From NCBI GenBank assembly GCA_017962375.1, contig JAGCVJ010000010.1, positions 124,001 through 188,000 of the forward strand: 64,000 nt of DNA, written 5' to 3'. Positions 18,030 to 26,802 of this stretch are shown here, one piece after another. The number at the start of each line of letters is the position of its first letter. Positions within the stretch are counted from its first letter, which is position 1. The translations under genes and the position numbers were made by a program. This DNA is from Bacteroidales bacterium (GTDB lineage: Bacteria > Bacteroidota > Bacteroidia > Bacteroidales > UBA932). Under the pieces are notes generated by a model that worked only from the letters and a program-made list of their open reading frames with translations, did not search any database and had not been told where the DNA came from.

Positions 18030-18063
18030 AAATAGAGAGTTGATTTTCAGCTCTCTATTTTTT
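18030..18063 (+). terminator. Terminator shared by tRNA-Lys and the convergent hicB gene
   Basis: AAATAGAGAG (18030-18039) and CTCTCTATTT (18051-18060) form a perfect 10-bp stem followed by T residues. The 3' arm overlaps the last codons of the minus-strand HicB gene. Confidence 0.85.
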
Positions 18064-18468
18064 GTTTTTCTTCTTGGATCTATAAATAGCGCATGGTTCC
18101 TGCAACGATGCGGCAACTTCTTCTTCGTACTCTAACTCTCTGGTTATTGCTTTGTTTATGAAATCATTAATGGTAGTTCCAGTTTTTGCGGCGAATAGTG
18201 CGATACGATAATGGAGCTCAGATGGCATTCTCAGATTAAGTTTGCCGCTGTATGGTTTAGCGGGTTCAATGTTTTCTGCTTTGCAGCCCTCAATGTAGCT
18301 GTCAATCGCATCCATAAAGTCCGCCTTTAACTCTTCTAATGTATTGCCCTCATAAAGAATCAAAGCCTTGCCGTTCAATCCTTGAACTTTTCCTATGAGG
18401 CAGTCATCTTCCTTGCTGAATTCTACTGAACCTTTATATCCTTTGTATTCCAAGAAGTCCATATTCAT
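18055..18468 (-). CDS. HicB-family protein with ribbon-helix-helix domain (orphan)
   Basis: A 137-residue protein. The N-terminal 70 residues (YKGYKGSVEF, DDCLIGKVQGL, EGNTLEELKADFMDAID) form the HicB partial RNase-H-like domain; the segment GKLNLRMPSELHYRIALFA is an RHH DNA-binding element. HicB proteins neutralise HicA mRNA-cleaving toxins and bind their own operator. No HicA-like small ORF is visible on either side, so it is an orphan or acts alone. I start at ATG 18468; ATG 18462 is also possible. The C-terminus is Lys-rich. Confidence 0.87.
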   Translation of the reverse strand: MNMDFLEYKGYKGSVEFSKEDDCLIGKVQGLNGKALILYEGNTLEELKADFMDAIDSYIEGCKAENIEPAKPYSGKLNLRMPSELHYRIALFAAKTGTTINDFINKAITRELEYEEEVAASLQEPCAIYRSKKKNKK

Positions 18469-18482
18469 CCTAAAATGCCATA

Positions 18483-18507
18483 CAAAGGTACTAAATATAG
18501 TACTAAA
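18483..18507 (-). promoter_or_regulatory. hicB promoter with repeated operator-like motif
   Basis: Minus-strand TACCTTTG (18483-18490) is a -7 box. Two direct copies of TTTAGTAC (plus-strand GTACTAAA at 18488-18495 and 18500-18507), 12 bp apart, overlap and precede it, a layout expected for an RHH repressor site. Confidence 0.5.
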
Positions 18508-18528
18508 ATGCAATAGGAGGGGGAATGC

Positions 18529-18649
18529 TCGGCGATGGTGGTCTGTAAGTTGCTGATAATCAGACGACCCCAAATATTACTATGGAAAAAAGTAGGGGTA
18601 ATAATAGAGGAGCGTTGATAGTCAGGCAGTTGCAAGGCACCATCGCCGA
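18529..18649. repeat. 121-bp palindromic repeat, copy 1 (REP/MITE-like)
   Basis: The ends are a perfect 12-bp inverted repeat, TCGGCGATGGTG and CACCATCGCCGA. The inner part contains CCCC...GGGG pairing and is closely similar to the copy at 19410-19530, which has exactly the same length and orientation. It lies 28 bp beyond the stop codon of the Y1 transposase gene. Confidence 0.88.
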
Positions 18650-18677
18650 ACCCTTCCCCGGTCTACCATCGCTGAGG

Positions 18678-19283
18678 CTATTTTCTCACATACTTCTTAT
18701 ATTCGAGCTCGGCTAATAGAGCCTTCTTGAAATTTTCTACGGAACCGAACAGGCTAATAATCACATCGTTGCTGATTTGAATGAGCTCCTTCCATACGCC
18801 AGGCTTTTTAGTAAAAAGCTTCAAAGAGGAATACTTGTAGCGGAATGGGCTATTGGATAACTTGGCTTTAACCGGATTGTTGGCATTGTACAAAATCTTG
18901 TCACGTTTTGCTTCATCGAATGACAATGGGGATGCTTTAATCGTCGATTCATAGAATAGGGGACCTGTTCTATGATACTTCATATTGTACCATCCGCAGT
19001 ATTTCCTTGCTATGAAGGTCTTGAATCCCATAATGTCAGGCGAGTCGACTATCATATGAAAATGATTAGACATGCAAACCACTATAATAACTTCCGACCT
19101 AAACTTCTTCCGAGCCTCTTCTATCGTGTAAATCAGTTTCTTGAAATCTGATTGCCGGTAAAATAGCCGATCCCCAATAATCTGCTTGGCGTATAGGTGA
19201 TACATTCCCGGTTCTCTCACTATGCTCGAGCGAATGTGAGGGCGCTTGTCTGATTGTTTCTTGTTGCTTCCTCGTATAATCAT
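18678..19283 (-). CDS. Y1 (HUH) transposase, REP-associated (RAYT/TnpA-REP type)
   Basis: A 201-residue single-domain HUH nuclease. The metal-binding motif is His74-Phe-His76 (CMSNHFHMIV) and the likely catalytic tyrosine is Tyr95 in RKYCGWYN, followed by RTGPLFYES, matching the YxxxYN...G-LF pattern of TnpA-REP. Such proteins cut single-stranded REP hairpins and are usually single-copy domesticated relatives of IS200/IS605 transposases. The gene is bracketed by two 121-bp palindromic repeats, which supports the REP-associated class rather than a mobile IS200. No TnpB neighbour exists. Confidence 0.88.
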   Translation of the reverse strand: MIIRGSNKKQSDKRPHIRSSIVREPGMYHLYAKQIIGDRLFYRQSDFKKLIYTIEEARKKFRSEVIIVVCMSNHFHMIVDSPDIMGFKTFIARKYCGWYNMKYHRTGPLFYESTIKASPLSFDEAKRDKILYNANNPVKAKLSNSPFRYKYSSLKLFTKKPGVWKELIQISNDVIISLFGSVENFKKALLAELEYKKYVRK

Positions 19284-19409
19284 ATTCTATCCCGTTTTAG
19301 AAACAATGTTATGTGTGGGCAAATCTATTGAAAGATCCTTCGATGCGGATGCCAAAACGTAAAATTTACCCACGAACCATGTCTTTTGATAATCGCAGGA
19401 TTTTGCCGC

Positions 19410-19530
19410 TCGGCGATGGTGGGCTGTAAGTTGTTGATTTTCAGGATACCCCAATTATTACTATGCGAAAATGCGGGGGTAATAATAGGGGAGCTTTGAT
19501 AGTCAGGCAGTTGCGAGGCACCATCGCCGA
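19410..19530. repeat. 121-bp palindromic repeat, copy 2 (REP/MITE-like)
   Basis: Same terminal inverted repeat (19410-19421 and 19519-19530), same length and orientation as copy 1, with scattered substitutions. It lies 126 bp upstream of the transposase start, so the two copies bracket the gene. The following 190 bp up to the clpC terminator hold no credible gene. Confidence 0.88.
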
Positions 19531-19718
19531 ACCCCTTCCCCCGCCGTGCCGGGAAGAGGGATCTGAGGGCCTGGAAAGAGGGGGTTGGAGTTTGTATAGG
19601 GGTAAAAATGCCCCCGAGGGCGTGGTTGTTGGCTGCCGGGATGTGGTTTCAGTCCTGATTATTGGATGGAAAGGCTGTTAATTTGGATGGGCGATTGTTA
19701 TGGCTGAGGTAATGGAAC

Positions 19719-19747
19719 AAAAAAGAGGGCTGTCAACCCTCTTTTTT
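19719..19747 (-). terminator. Terminator of clpC
   Basis: A perfect 11-bp stem AAAAAAGAGGG/CCCTCTTTTTT with a 7-nt loop, 45 bp after the clpC stop on the minus strand. Symmetric A/T runs mean it could act in both directions. Confidence 0.88.
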
Positions 19748-19791
19748 CTGTTTACGGAGATCTTGGTGTTTTCTGACGGAGATCTGGGTGT

Positions 19792-22350
19792 TTATTTCGG
19801 TTTGACGGAGATCTGGCCGTCGGCGTAGGTTAGCTCGATGGTTTGGCCAGGGTCTATCTTCTTGGAGATGATGGCTTCGGAGACTGGGTCTTCGATGAGC
19901 TTCTGGATGGCTCGCTTGAGAGGGCGGGCGCCGTACTGAGGATCGTAGCCTTCTTCCGCCACGTATTTCTTGGCGGCCGGGGTGATCTTCAGCTTGAAGC
20001 CGATTTGTTCCACTCTGGAGTAGAGGCCCTTGAGCTCAATGTCTATGATCTTCTCGATGTCTTCCTTGGTCAGCGGGTTGAACAGTATCTGCTCGTCCAG
20101 GCGGTTGAGGAACTCCGGCGAGAAGTGGTTCTTGAGGGCTTTGTCTATGATGCTCTTGTTCTTGGAAACTACGTCCAGCTTGGTCTGGGTGGCGTAGCCT
20201 ACGCCCTGGCCGAAGTCTTTGAGCTCCTTGGTTCCAATGTTGGAAGTCAGGATGAGGATGGTGTTGCGGAAATCTATGTTCCTGCCGTTGGAGTCGGTGA
20301 GCCTTCCCTCGTCCAGAACCTGCAGCAGCAAGTTGAAGATGTCAGGATGAGCTTTCTCAATCTCGTCCAGAAGCACTACGCTGTATGGCTTGCGGCGTAC
20401 TTTCTCGGACAATTCTCCGCCTTCGTTGTAGCCGATGTAGCCTGGAGGAGCGCCAATCAGGCGGCTTACGGAGAATTTCTCCATGAACTCGCTCATGTCT
20501 ATGCGGATCAGCGAGTCTTCGGTGTCGAAGAGGTTGCGGGCCAGCACCTTGGCAAGCTGAGTCTTGCCCACGCCCGTAGGGCCGAGGAACAGGAACGTGC
20601 CGATCGGCTTGCCCGGATCCTTCAGTCCTGCACGGTTGCGCATGATGGCTCTGGTAACCTTGTCTATGGCGTCATCCTGGCCGATTACGCTCTCCTTGAG
20701 CGTCTTGCTCATGTTGATCAGGCGGTTGCTCTCGCTCTGTGCCAGCTTCTGGATAGGGATGTGAGTGGTCATGCTAAGCACGGCCTCGATGTCTTCCTTG
20801 TCAACGGTAACCGGGTTGCCCTCAATCTTGGCCCTCCATTTCTTGCGGGCGGTGTCCAGCTCTTCTTCCTTGAGCTTGAGAGCGTCGCGGAGCATGGAAG
20901 CCTGCTTGAAGTCTTTGTCGCGGATAGCCTTGCTCTTCTCGTTCTGGAGCACGGAAACGGCGCTCTCGAGTTCGGAGAGGGCTTTTGGCACTTTGAGGTT
21001 CTTGATATGGGCGCGGCTGCCGGCCTCATCCATGATGTCAACGGCCTTGTCCGGCAGGCAGCGGTCTGATATGTATCTCTGGCTCAGCGATATGCAGCTC
21101 TTGAGCGCATCCTCTGTATAATTCACGTTGTGATGGGCCTCGTACTTGCCCTTGATGTTCTGGAGTATGAGCAGAGTCTGGTCGAAGGTGGTAGGCTCCA
21201 CCATAACCTTCTGGAAACGCCTCTCCAGGGCTCCGTCTTTCTCGATCACTTCCCTGAACTCGTCCAGTGTAGTGGCGCCGATGCACTGGATGTCGCCCCT
21301 GGCAAGGGCCGGCTTGAGCATGTTGGCGGCGTCCAGGCTGCCGGAAGCGCCTCCGGCTCCCACCAGCGTATGCAGCTCGTCTATGAACAGGATAACGTCG
21401 TCGTTTTTCTTGAGCTCGTTCAGGATGGCTTTCATCCTCTCCTCGAACTGGCCCCTGTACTTGGTTCCGGCAACGATGCTGCCGATGTCAAGGGAGATAA
21501 TCCTCTTGCCGGCAAGCGAGTACGGCACTTCCTTGTGGGCTATCTTGTTTGCCAGGCCCTCGGCTATGGCGCTCTTTCCAACGCCCGGTTCGCCGATGAG
21601 GATAGGGTTGTTCTTCTTCCTTCGCCCCAGGATCTGGGCCACGCGTTCGATTTCCTTGTCGCGGGCAACTACCGGATCCAGCTCGTCGGCAGCGGCGGCC
21701 TTGGTAAGGTCAAAGCCGAAGCTGTCCAGAACCGGAGTCTTGGACTGCGGCCTCTGGGCGGAACCGTCCTGCGGGCCTCCCTGTGAGCCTTCCGGGGCGT
21801 TTTCGCCCTGGCGAGGATTCACTTCGTTGGCCGGAGTGGAGAAAAGGTCCGGGCCCGAGGATTCCGGGCTGTCGGCGTTCCAGCTGCCTGAGCCCTGGCC
21901 TCCCTGGCCGAAGTCTTCCGGCTGCTCGCCGATATTCTTTACGGTGGCGTAGTGGATGCCCTGCACGTTCAGGTAATCTATGGCGGCGCTGGAGCGGGTA
22001 CGCATGATTGCCAGCAGAAGATGCAGGCTGCCCGGGGTAGGGGCTTTCATGCTCCTGGCCTCCAGGTACATGATTTTCAAAGCGTTGCTGCTGGCGCTGG
22101 ACAGGGCTATCTCGTCGGTCTTGTTTTCCGGAACGGGCTCTCCCTTGCCTATGGCGTCTTCTATGGACTTTTTCATGTCCGGAATGTCTATGCCCAGCTC
22201 CAGAAGCCTGGTGATGGCGGCATTGTCCGAATGCCTTATCATGCCCAGAACCAGATGGTCAGTGGTAAGGACGTAGCTTCCGAGCCTGATGGCCTCTTCC
22301 TTGGAGTAGGCGATTATGGCATTCAGTATTTCAGGAATCTCTATATGCAT
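19792..22350 (-). CDS. clpC: ATP-dependent Clp protease ATP-binding subunit ClpC
   Basis: An 852-residue class I Hsp100 unfoldase. Order: Clp N-domain repeats (about 1-140), a Gly/Ser/Pro-rich linker, AAA-1 with Walker A GEPGVGKSAIAEG and arginine-rich helix, a middle domain with a UVR-like motif (AIRDKDFKQASMLRD), and AAA-2 with Walker A GPTGVGKTQLAK. It feeds substrates to ClpP. ATG 22350 (MHIEIPEIL) is chosen over TTG 22359. It is divergent from gyrA with facing promoters in 130 bp. The linker of about 60 residues is longer than usual. Confidence 0.95.
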   Translation of the reverse strand: MHIEIPEILNAIIAYSKEEAIRLGSYVLTTDHLVLGMIRHSDNAAITRLLELGIDIPDMKKSIEDAIGKGEPVPENKTDEIALSSASSNALKIMYLEARSMKAPTPGSLHLLLAIMRTRSSAAIDYLNVQGIHYATVKNIGEQPEDFGQGGQGSGSWNADSPESSGPDLFSTPANEVNPRQGENAPEGSQGGPQDGSAQRPQSKTPVLDSFGFDLTKAAAADELDPVVARDKEIERVAQILGRRKKNNPILIGEPGVGKSAIAEGLANKIAHKEVPYSLAGKRIISLDIGSIVAGTKYRGQFEERMKAILNELKKNDDVILFIDELHTLVGAGGASGSLDAANMLKPALARGDIQCIGATTLDEFREVIEKDGALERRFQKVMVEPTTFDQTLLILQNIKGKYEAHHNVNYTEDALKSCISLSQRYISDRCLPDKAVDIMDEAGSRAHIKNLKVPKALSELESAVSVLQNEKSKAIRDKDFKQASMLRDALKLKEEELDTARKKWRAKIEGNPVTVDKEDIEAVLSMTTHIPIQKLAQSESNRLINMSKTLKESVIGQDDAIDKVTRAIMRNRAGLKDPGKPIGTFLFLGPTGVGKTQLAKVLARNLFDTEDSLIRIDMSEFMEKFSVSRLIGAPPGYIGYNEGGELSEKVRRKPYSVVLLDEIEKAHPDIFNLLLQVLDEGRLTDSNGRNIDFRNTILILTSNIGTKELKDFGQGVGYATQTKLDVVSKNKSIIDKALKNHFSPEFLNRLDEQILFNPLTKEDIEKIIDIELKGLYSRVEQIGFKLKITPAAKKYVAEEGYDPQYGARPLKRAIQKLIEDPVSEAIISKKIDPGQTIELTYADGQISVKPK

Positions 22351-22376
22351 AGCGTACAAGTTTGCAAATTAGCAGT

Positions 22377-22409
22377 CCAAGATACGAAAAATCGCCGAAT
22401 AAACGCAAA
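22377..22409 (-). promoter_or_regulatory. Promoter of clpC
   Basis: On the minus strand TTTG (22406-22409) is followed after 21 bp by TATCTTGG (22377-22384), one mismatch from TAnnTTTG. Confidence 0.5.
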
Positions 22410-22424
22410 ATACCGCTAATAAAG

Positions 22425-22456
22425 TTTGGAATTAATGCCCGAAAATCGTAAATTTG
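22425..22456 (+). promoter_or_regulatory. Promoter of gyrA
   Basis: TTTG (22425-22428), 20-bp spacer, TAAATTTG (22449-22456): a full consensus match, 25 bp before the gyrA start. Confidence 0.75.
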
Positions 22457-22480
22457 AAGGTTAAAACTAAAGAGCGATAA

Positions 22481-25036
22481 ATGGACGAGAACAAGGATTT
22501 GAACGGCACCCCGGTGCCAGAAGGGGACGACGGTTTCAACCACGGCAATATCCAGAGGATAAACATAGAGGACCAGATGAAGTCTGCGTACATAGACTAC
22601 TCTATGAGCGTGATTGTATCCCGTGCGCTCCCGGATGTGAGAGACGGCCTGAAACCTGTTCACCGCAGGATTCTGTACGATATGGGCAAGGAGCTGAACA
22701 TCACTTCTTCAGGCCAGACAAAGAAATCGGCGAGAGTTGTGGGAGACGTGCTGGGTAAATTCCACCCGCACGGAGACTCCAGCGTATATGACGCAATGGT
22801 GAGAATGGCCCAGTGGTGGAGCCTGAGGTACACTCTGGTGTTCGGCCAGGGCAACTTCGGCTCAATAGGCGGAGACCCTCCTGCTGCTCAGCGATATACT
22901 GAAGTGAAGCTCACTCCTTACGGAGAAGAGGTCCTCAAGGATCTGGAGAAAGACACGGTGGACTTCGTGCCGAATTTCGACGGCGAGCACATGGAGCCGT
23001 CGGTTCTTCCGGCAAAGCTTCCGCTGCTGCTCCTGAACGGAACCAACGGCATAGCCGTGGGTATGGCTACAATGATGCCTCCTCACAACCTGAGCGAGGT
23101 TTGCGACGGCATAATTGCCTACATAGACAACCCGGACATAGACACCGAGGGCCTGATGCAGTACATCAAGGGCCCTGACTTCCCAACGGGCGGCACAATT
23201 ATGGGCCTGCAGGGCATCAAGGACGCGTACGAGACCGGCAAGGGAAGGATCATCATCCGCGGCACCACAGACATAGAAGTGAACGAGAAGAGCGGCAGGG
23301 AGACCATCGTCATTAAGGAAATCCCTTACATGGTCAACAAGAACGAGCTTCTCAAGCAGATCTCCCAGCTGGTTGACAGCAAGAAACTTGAGGACATCGT
23401 TTATATCAACGACGAGTCTGACCGCAAGAGCGGAATGAGGCTGGTTGTAAAGCTCAAGGTGGGCGCCGTGAGCCAGGTGGTGCTGAACAACCTGTTCAAG
23501 CACACCGAGCTGCAGAGCAGCTTTGCCGTAAACAACGTAGCCCTGGTGGACGGAAGGCCTAGGCAGCTGAATCTCAAGCAGCTGATCAAGTACTTCGTGC
23601 GCCACAGGCACGACGTTGTAGTCCGCCGCCTGAAGTTCGACCTCAAGAAAGCCCAGGACCGCGCCCACATTCTGGAAGGCTTGATCAAGGCCCTCGACCA
23701 CGTGGACGAGGTAATCAAGATAATCCGCGAGTCAGACACCGTGGACGAGGCAAAGGCAACCCTCTGCGCAAGGTTCGGCCTTACGGATATCCAGGCCTCG
23801 GCGATTGTTGAAATCCGCCTCAGGCAGCTGGCCAGGATGGAGAAGAAGAAGCTGGAGGACGAGCTTGCCGAGCTTAAGGTGCTCATAGACAAGATACAGA
23901 CCATCCTCGGCGACGTAAGCCTGCAGATGGGCATCATCAAGGAGGAGCTCCTGGACGTGAAGAAGAGGTTCGGCGACGAGCGCAAGACCGCCATCCAGCC
24001 GGACGAGAGCGAGTTCAACTACGAGGACATCATCGCCGATGAGGATATGGTAATCACCATCTCCAGAATGGGTTACATCAAGCGTACCCCGCTGGCCGAG
24101 TACCGCCTCCAGAATCGCGGAGGAAAAGGCAGCAAGGGCAGCGCCACCAGAGATGAAGACTTCATCGAGCACATCTACGTGGCCAACATGCACTCTACGA
24201 TGCTGTTCTTTACCAACACCGGCAAGTGCTTCTGGCTCAAGGTTTACCAAATTCCGGAAGGCAGCAAGACCAACAAGGGCCGAGCCATCCAGAACGTGCT
24301 GAGCATAGCCCAGGGAGAAAGCGTATGCGCCTACCTGAACGTGAAGACTCTCAAAGACGAAGACTACATCAACAACCACTTCATAGTTCTGGCCACCAAG
24401 AAAGGCGTCATCAAGAAGACTTCTCTTGAGGCCTACTCCCGCCCTAGAGCCAACGGTGTGATAGCCGTGAACGTGAGGGAAGGGGACGAGCTCTTGGAGG
24501 CCATCCTTACCGACGGCACCAGCCAGATAATGCTGGCCGCCAAGGAGGGCAAGTGCGTAAGGTTCGATGAATCAGGCGTTAGGGCCATCGGAAGAACCGG
24601 AACCGGAGTGCGCGGAATTGAAATTGAGGGCTCCAACGAGGTTGTCGGTATGATTTGTGTAAAAGCAGAGGACAAGGAGCACACGATTCTGGTTGTGAGC
24701 GAACACGGATTCGGCAAAAGGAGCGAGCTTGAAGACTACCGCGTCACCAGCCGTGGATGCAAGGGCGTTAAGACCATCAACATCACGGAGAAGACCGGAG
24801 ACCTGATAGCCCTGAAGGCCGTCACCGACGAAAACGACCTTATGATAATCAACCGCTCCGGAATTGTGATAAGGGTGGACGCTTCCACGATCAAGGTTGC
24901 CGGAAGGAACACCCAGGGAGTGAAACTTATAAATATAAAAGACACAGACAGCATAGCCGCAGTTTGCGCCGTACCTAAGAGCGAAGACTTCAAGGCCCAG
25001 GAAGCTGCTGAAAATGAAGAAGAACAAACAAACTAA
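22481..25036 (+). CDS. gyrA: DNA gyrase subunit A
   Basis: An 851-residue type IIA topoisomerase subunit. The catalytic tyrosine is Tyr139 in PPAAQRYTE; the quinolone region reads [17 protein letters not shown], with Ser100 and Asp104 at the positions of E. coli Ser83 and Asp87, i.e. the susceptible residues. The GyrA box is present as [10 protein letters not shown] near residue 545. Six C-terminal beta-pinwheel repeats follow. The C-terminus is acidic. It is followed after 13 bp by a TPR-protein gene. Confidence 0.97.
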   Translation: MDENKDLNGTPVPEGDDGFNHGNIQRINIEDQMKSAYIDYSMSVIVSRALPDVRDGLKPVHRRILYDMGKELNITSSGQTKKSARVVGDVLGKFHPHGDSSVYDAMVRMAQWWSLRYTLVFGQGNFGSIGGDPPAAQRYTEVKLTPYGEEVLKDLEKDTVDFVPNFDGEHMEPSVLPAKLPLLLLNGTNGIAVGMATMMPPHNLSEVCDGIIAYIDNPDIDTEGLMQYIKGPDFPTGGTIMGLQGIKDAYETGKGRIIIRGTTDIEVNEKSGRETIVIKEIPYMVNKNELLKQISQLVDSKKLEDIVYINDESDRKSGMRLVVKLKVGAVSQVVLNNLFKHTELQSSFAVNNVALVDGRPRQLNLKQLIKYFVRHRHDVVVRRLKFDLKKAQDRAHILEGLIKALDHVDEVIKIIRESDTVDEAKATLCARFGLTDIQASAIVEIRLRQLARMEKKKLEDELAELKVLIDKIQTILGDVSLQMGIIKEELLDVKKRFGDERKTAIQPDESEFNYEDIIADEDMVITISRMGYIKRTPLAEYRLQNRGGKGSKGSATRDEDFIEHIYVANMHSTMLFFTNTGKCFWLKVYQIPEGSKTNKGRAIQNVLSIAQGESVCAYLNVKTLKDEDYINNHFIVLATKKGVIKKTSLEAYSRPRANGVIAVNVREGDELLEAILTDGTSQIMLAAKEGKCVRFDESGVRAIGRTGTGVRGIEIEGSNEVVGMICVKAEDKEHTILVVSEHGFGKRSELEDYRVTSRGCKGVKTINITEKTGDLIALKAVTDENDLMIINRSGIVIRVDASTIKVAGRNTQGVKLINIKDTDSIAAVCAVPKSEDFKAQEAAENEEEQTN

Positions 25037-25049
25037 ATAATTAAGCGAC

Positions 25050-26372
25050 ATGAAAAGATTTTTTATCACTTTAGCTGTTGTGCTGATGGTAGCGCCTATC
25101 GTCAGCGCACAAACCAAAGGTACTCTGAAGGCCTTGAAGGAACTCACCAAGGCTAAGGAGGCTGTCAGCAAGAAGAACGACGCTTCTTCCTGGCTTAAGC
25201 TCGCTACTGCTTACCTCTACGCTTACGAGTCTCCGGTTGACGGACTCTACAACGGAATGGACGCAATGAGCATGGCCGCTATCAACAAGGGAGCTGGCGC
25301 CATCAAGCTCGGAACCGAGCAGAAAGAAATAAACGGCAAGACTTTCCTGGTTGAAAAGTATGCCGACAAGGAACTGTATCTGGACCAGAACGGAAACCTT
25401 GCCGCCTACAAGCTCACCAAGGCTGTAGTTGAGGGCGAAGACGCTCTGGCAAAGAGCCTTGAGGCTTTCCAGATGGCAAAGAGCCTGGGAGCAGCCAACA
25501 AAGACCTGGCTCCTCTGATGAAGTCTCTTGCCAGAAGGCACTGGACCAACGCAATCTGCTCTTACAACCTGGGCGACTACAAAGAGGCTTCCGCCGGCTT
25601 TGACAACTGCTACACCATTACCGCAGACCCTGCAGTAGGCGAGATAGACACCAACGCTCTCGTTTATTCAGGTATTGCCGCAGTTCTGGGCAAGGATTCC
25701 CAGAAGGCAATTGACATCTTCGAGAAATGCCGCACCATCCCTGGCGCCGCTGACGGTGACATCTACTCTTATCTTGCAGACAGCTACAAGATGATCGGCG
25801 ACACCGCAAAGTGCAAGTCAGTTCTCGCTGAGGGCTTTGAGAAATTCCCTACAAACCAGGGAGTTCTGGTTTCTCTGATCAACGTTTACCTGGAGACCAA
25901 CGACGATCCTCAGAAGATCATCTCCGTTATCCACAAGGCACAGGAGAACGAGCCTACCAATGCTACTCTAGTTTACGCTGAGGGCAACCTCTACCGCAAC
26001 ATGAAGCAGTACGACAAGGCTCTCGAGCTCTACCGCAAGGCTGCCGAGCTGGATCCTAAGTATGTGTTTGCTCCTTTCAACGAGGGTGACACCTATTACT
26101 CAATGGCCCTCGAGCTTCAGGACAAGGCTTCAGAAGAGCTTGACGATGCCAAGTACGCAGTGCTGGTTGAGCAGCTCAACGACTGCCTCAAGAAAGCCAT
26201 CGAGCCATTCGAGAGGGCATTCAGCATCACCGACGATCCTGAGATCAAGAGAGGCTGCGCTGAGTACCTGAAGAACATCTACTTCCGCTTCCGTGACGAA
26301 AAACCTGAGTATCAGGCAAACTACGAGAAGTACCACAAGTATGCTGAGGAGGCTGCTGCTCCTGCTGAATAA
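25050..26372 (+). CDS. Secreted/periplasmic TPR-repeat protein
   Basis: A 440-residue protein with a signal peptide (MKRFFITLAVVLMVAPIVSAQ) and tetratricopeptide-like repeats, clearest at about residues 305-345 (YAEGNLYRNMKQYDKALELY). It ends in an Ala/Glu-rich tail. TPR proteins act as scaffolds; the partner is unknown. It follows gyrA closely but probably reflects a common Bacteroidales gene order rather than a shared role. A strong terminator follows. Confidence 0.82.
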   Translation: MKRFFITLAVVLMVAPIVSAQTKGTLKALKELTKAKEAVSKKNDASSWLKLATAYLYAYESPVDGLYNGMDAMSMAAINKGAGAIKLGTEQKEINGKTFLVEKYADKELYLDQNGNLAAYKLTKAVVEGEDALAKSLEAFQMAKSLGAANKDLAPLMKSLARRHWTNAICSYNLGDYKEASAGFDNCYTITADPAVGEIDTNALVYSGIAAVLGKDSQKAIDIFEKCRTIPGAADGDIYSYLADSYKMIGDTAKCKSVLAEGFEKFPTNQGVLVSLINVYLETNDDPQKIISVIHKAQENEPTNATLVYAEGNLYRNMKQYDKALELYRKAAELDPKYVFAPFNEGDTYYSMALELQDKASEELDDAKYAVLVEQLNDCLKKAIEPFERAFSITDDPEIKRGCAEYLKNIYFRFRDEKPEYQANYEKYHKYAEEAAAPAE

Positions 26373-26395
26373 GCTTCAGCGACACAGCGAAAGTG

Positions 26396-26425
26396 AAGGG
26401 GCTGGCATCTGCCGGCCCCTTTTTC
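26396..26425 (+). terminator. Terminator after the TPR gene
   Basis: AAGGGGCTGGC and GCCGGCCCCTT pair over 11 bp (one G-T pair) with a 4-nt loop and a following T run. Confidence 0.9.
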
Positions 26426-26448
26426 ATGTCTCATATTTCTAGGAAATG

Positions 26449-26748
26449 TTATTCAGCTGGGGTTGCGTTTCCTGTCTCTGGTGCAGCTTGAGGACGTGGA
26501 GTCCTTACGGATGTTGCAACAGCTACATTGATGGTCCTGCCCATGTGCTCGGATCCGTTGAGTGCCTCGATGGCCTTCTTGCCGTCTTCCTCGCTCATTT
26601 CGACAAAACCATAACCCTTTGAACGATGGGTTTCCTTATCAGTTATGATACGTGCTGATGACACTTCCCCGTATGGGGCAAATAGCTTTTCTAAGTCCTC
26701 CCTTCTTGCTCTGAAGCTCAGACTGGAAACAAAAATGTTCATAGACAA
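26449..26748 (-). CDS. RNA-binding protein with one RRM domain
   Basis: A 99-residue protein. RNP2 is IFVSSL at the N-terminus, RNP1 is SKGYGFVEM at about residue 43; the C-terminal 20 residues are a Pro/Ala-rich tail. Small single-RRM proteins are abundant in Bacteroidetes, which lack Hfq in many species, and act as post-transcriptional regulators. ATG 26748 and ATG 26742 are both possible starts; the second gives the more usual MNIFVS beginning. It has its own strong promoter. Confidence 0.9.
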   Translation of the reverse strand: MSMNIFVSSLSFRARREDLEKLFAPYGEVSSARIITDKETHRSKGYGFVEMSEEDGKKAIEALNGSEHMGRTINVAVATSVRTPRPQAAPETGNATPAE

Positions 26749-26770
26749 ATAATTTGAATTAAATGTCCAA

Positions 26771-26802
26771 CAAAGATAGGCAATAATTTCCTCTAAAACA
26801 AA
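26771..26802 (-). promoter_or_regulatory. Promoter of the RRM protein gene
   Basis: Minus strand: TTTG (26799-26802), 20-bp spacer, TATCTTTG (26771-26778). Full consensus. The -33 box abuts the stop codon of purF. Confidence 0.75.

Noticed and set aside
17954-19530. tRNA-Lys as integration site of an island carrying hicB and the transposase
   Set aside because: No repeat of the tRNA 3' end and no integrase are seen downstream.
19463-19681. 72-codon plus-strand frame between transposase and clpC
   Set aside because: It begins inside the 121-bp repeat and has no family resemblance or promoter; repeat-derived.
22770-22800. Possible quinolone-resistance change in gyrA
   Set aside because: Ser and Asp at the positions equivalent to Ser83 and Asp87 of E. 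coli are the susceptible residues.
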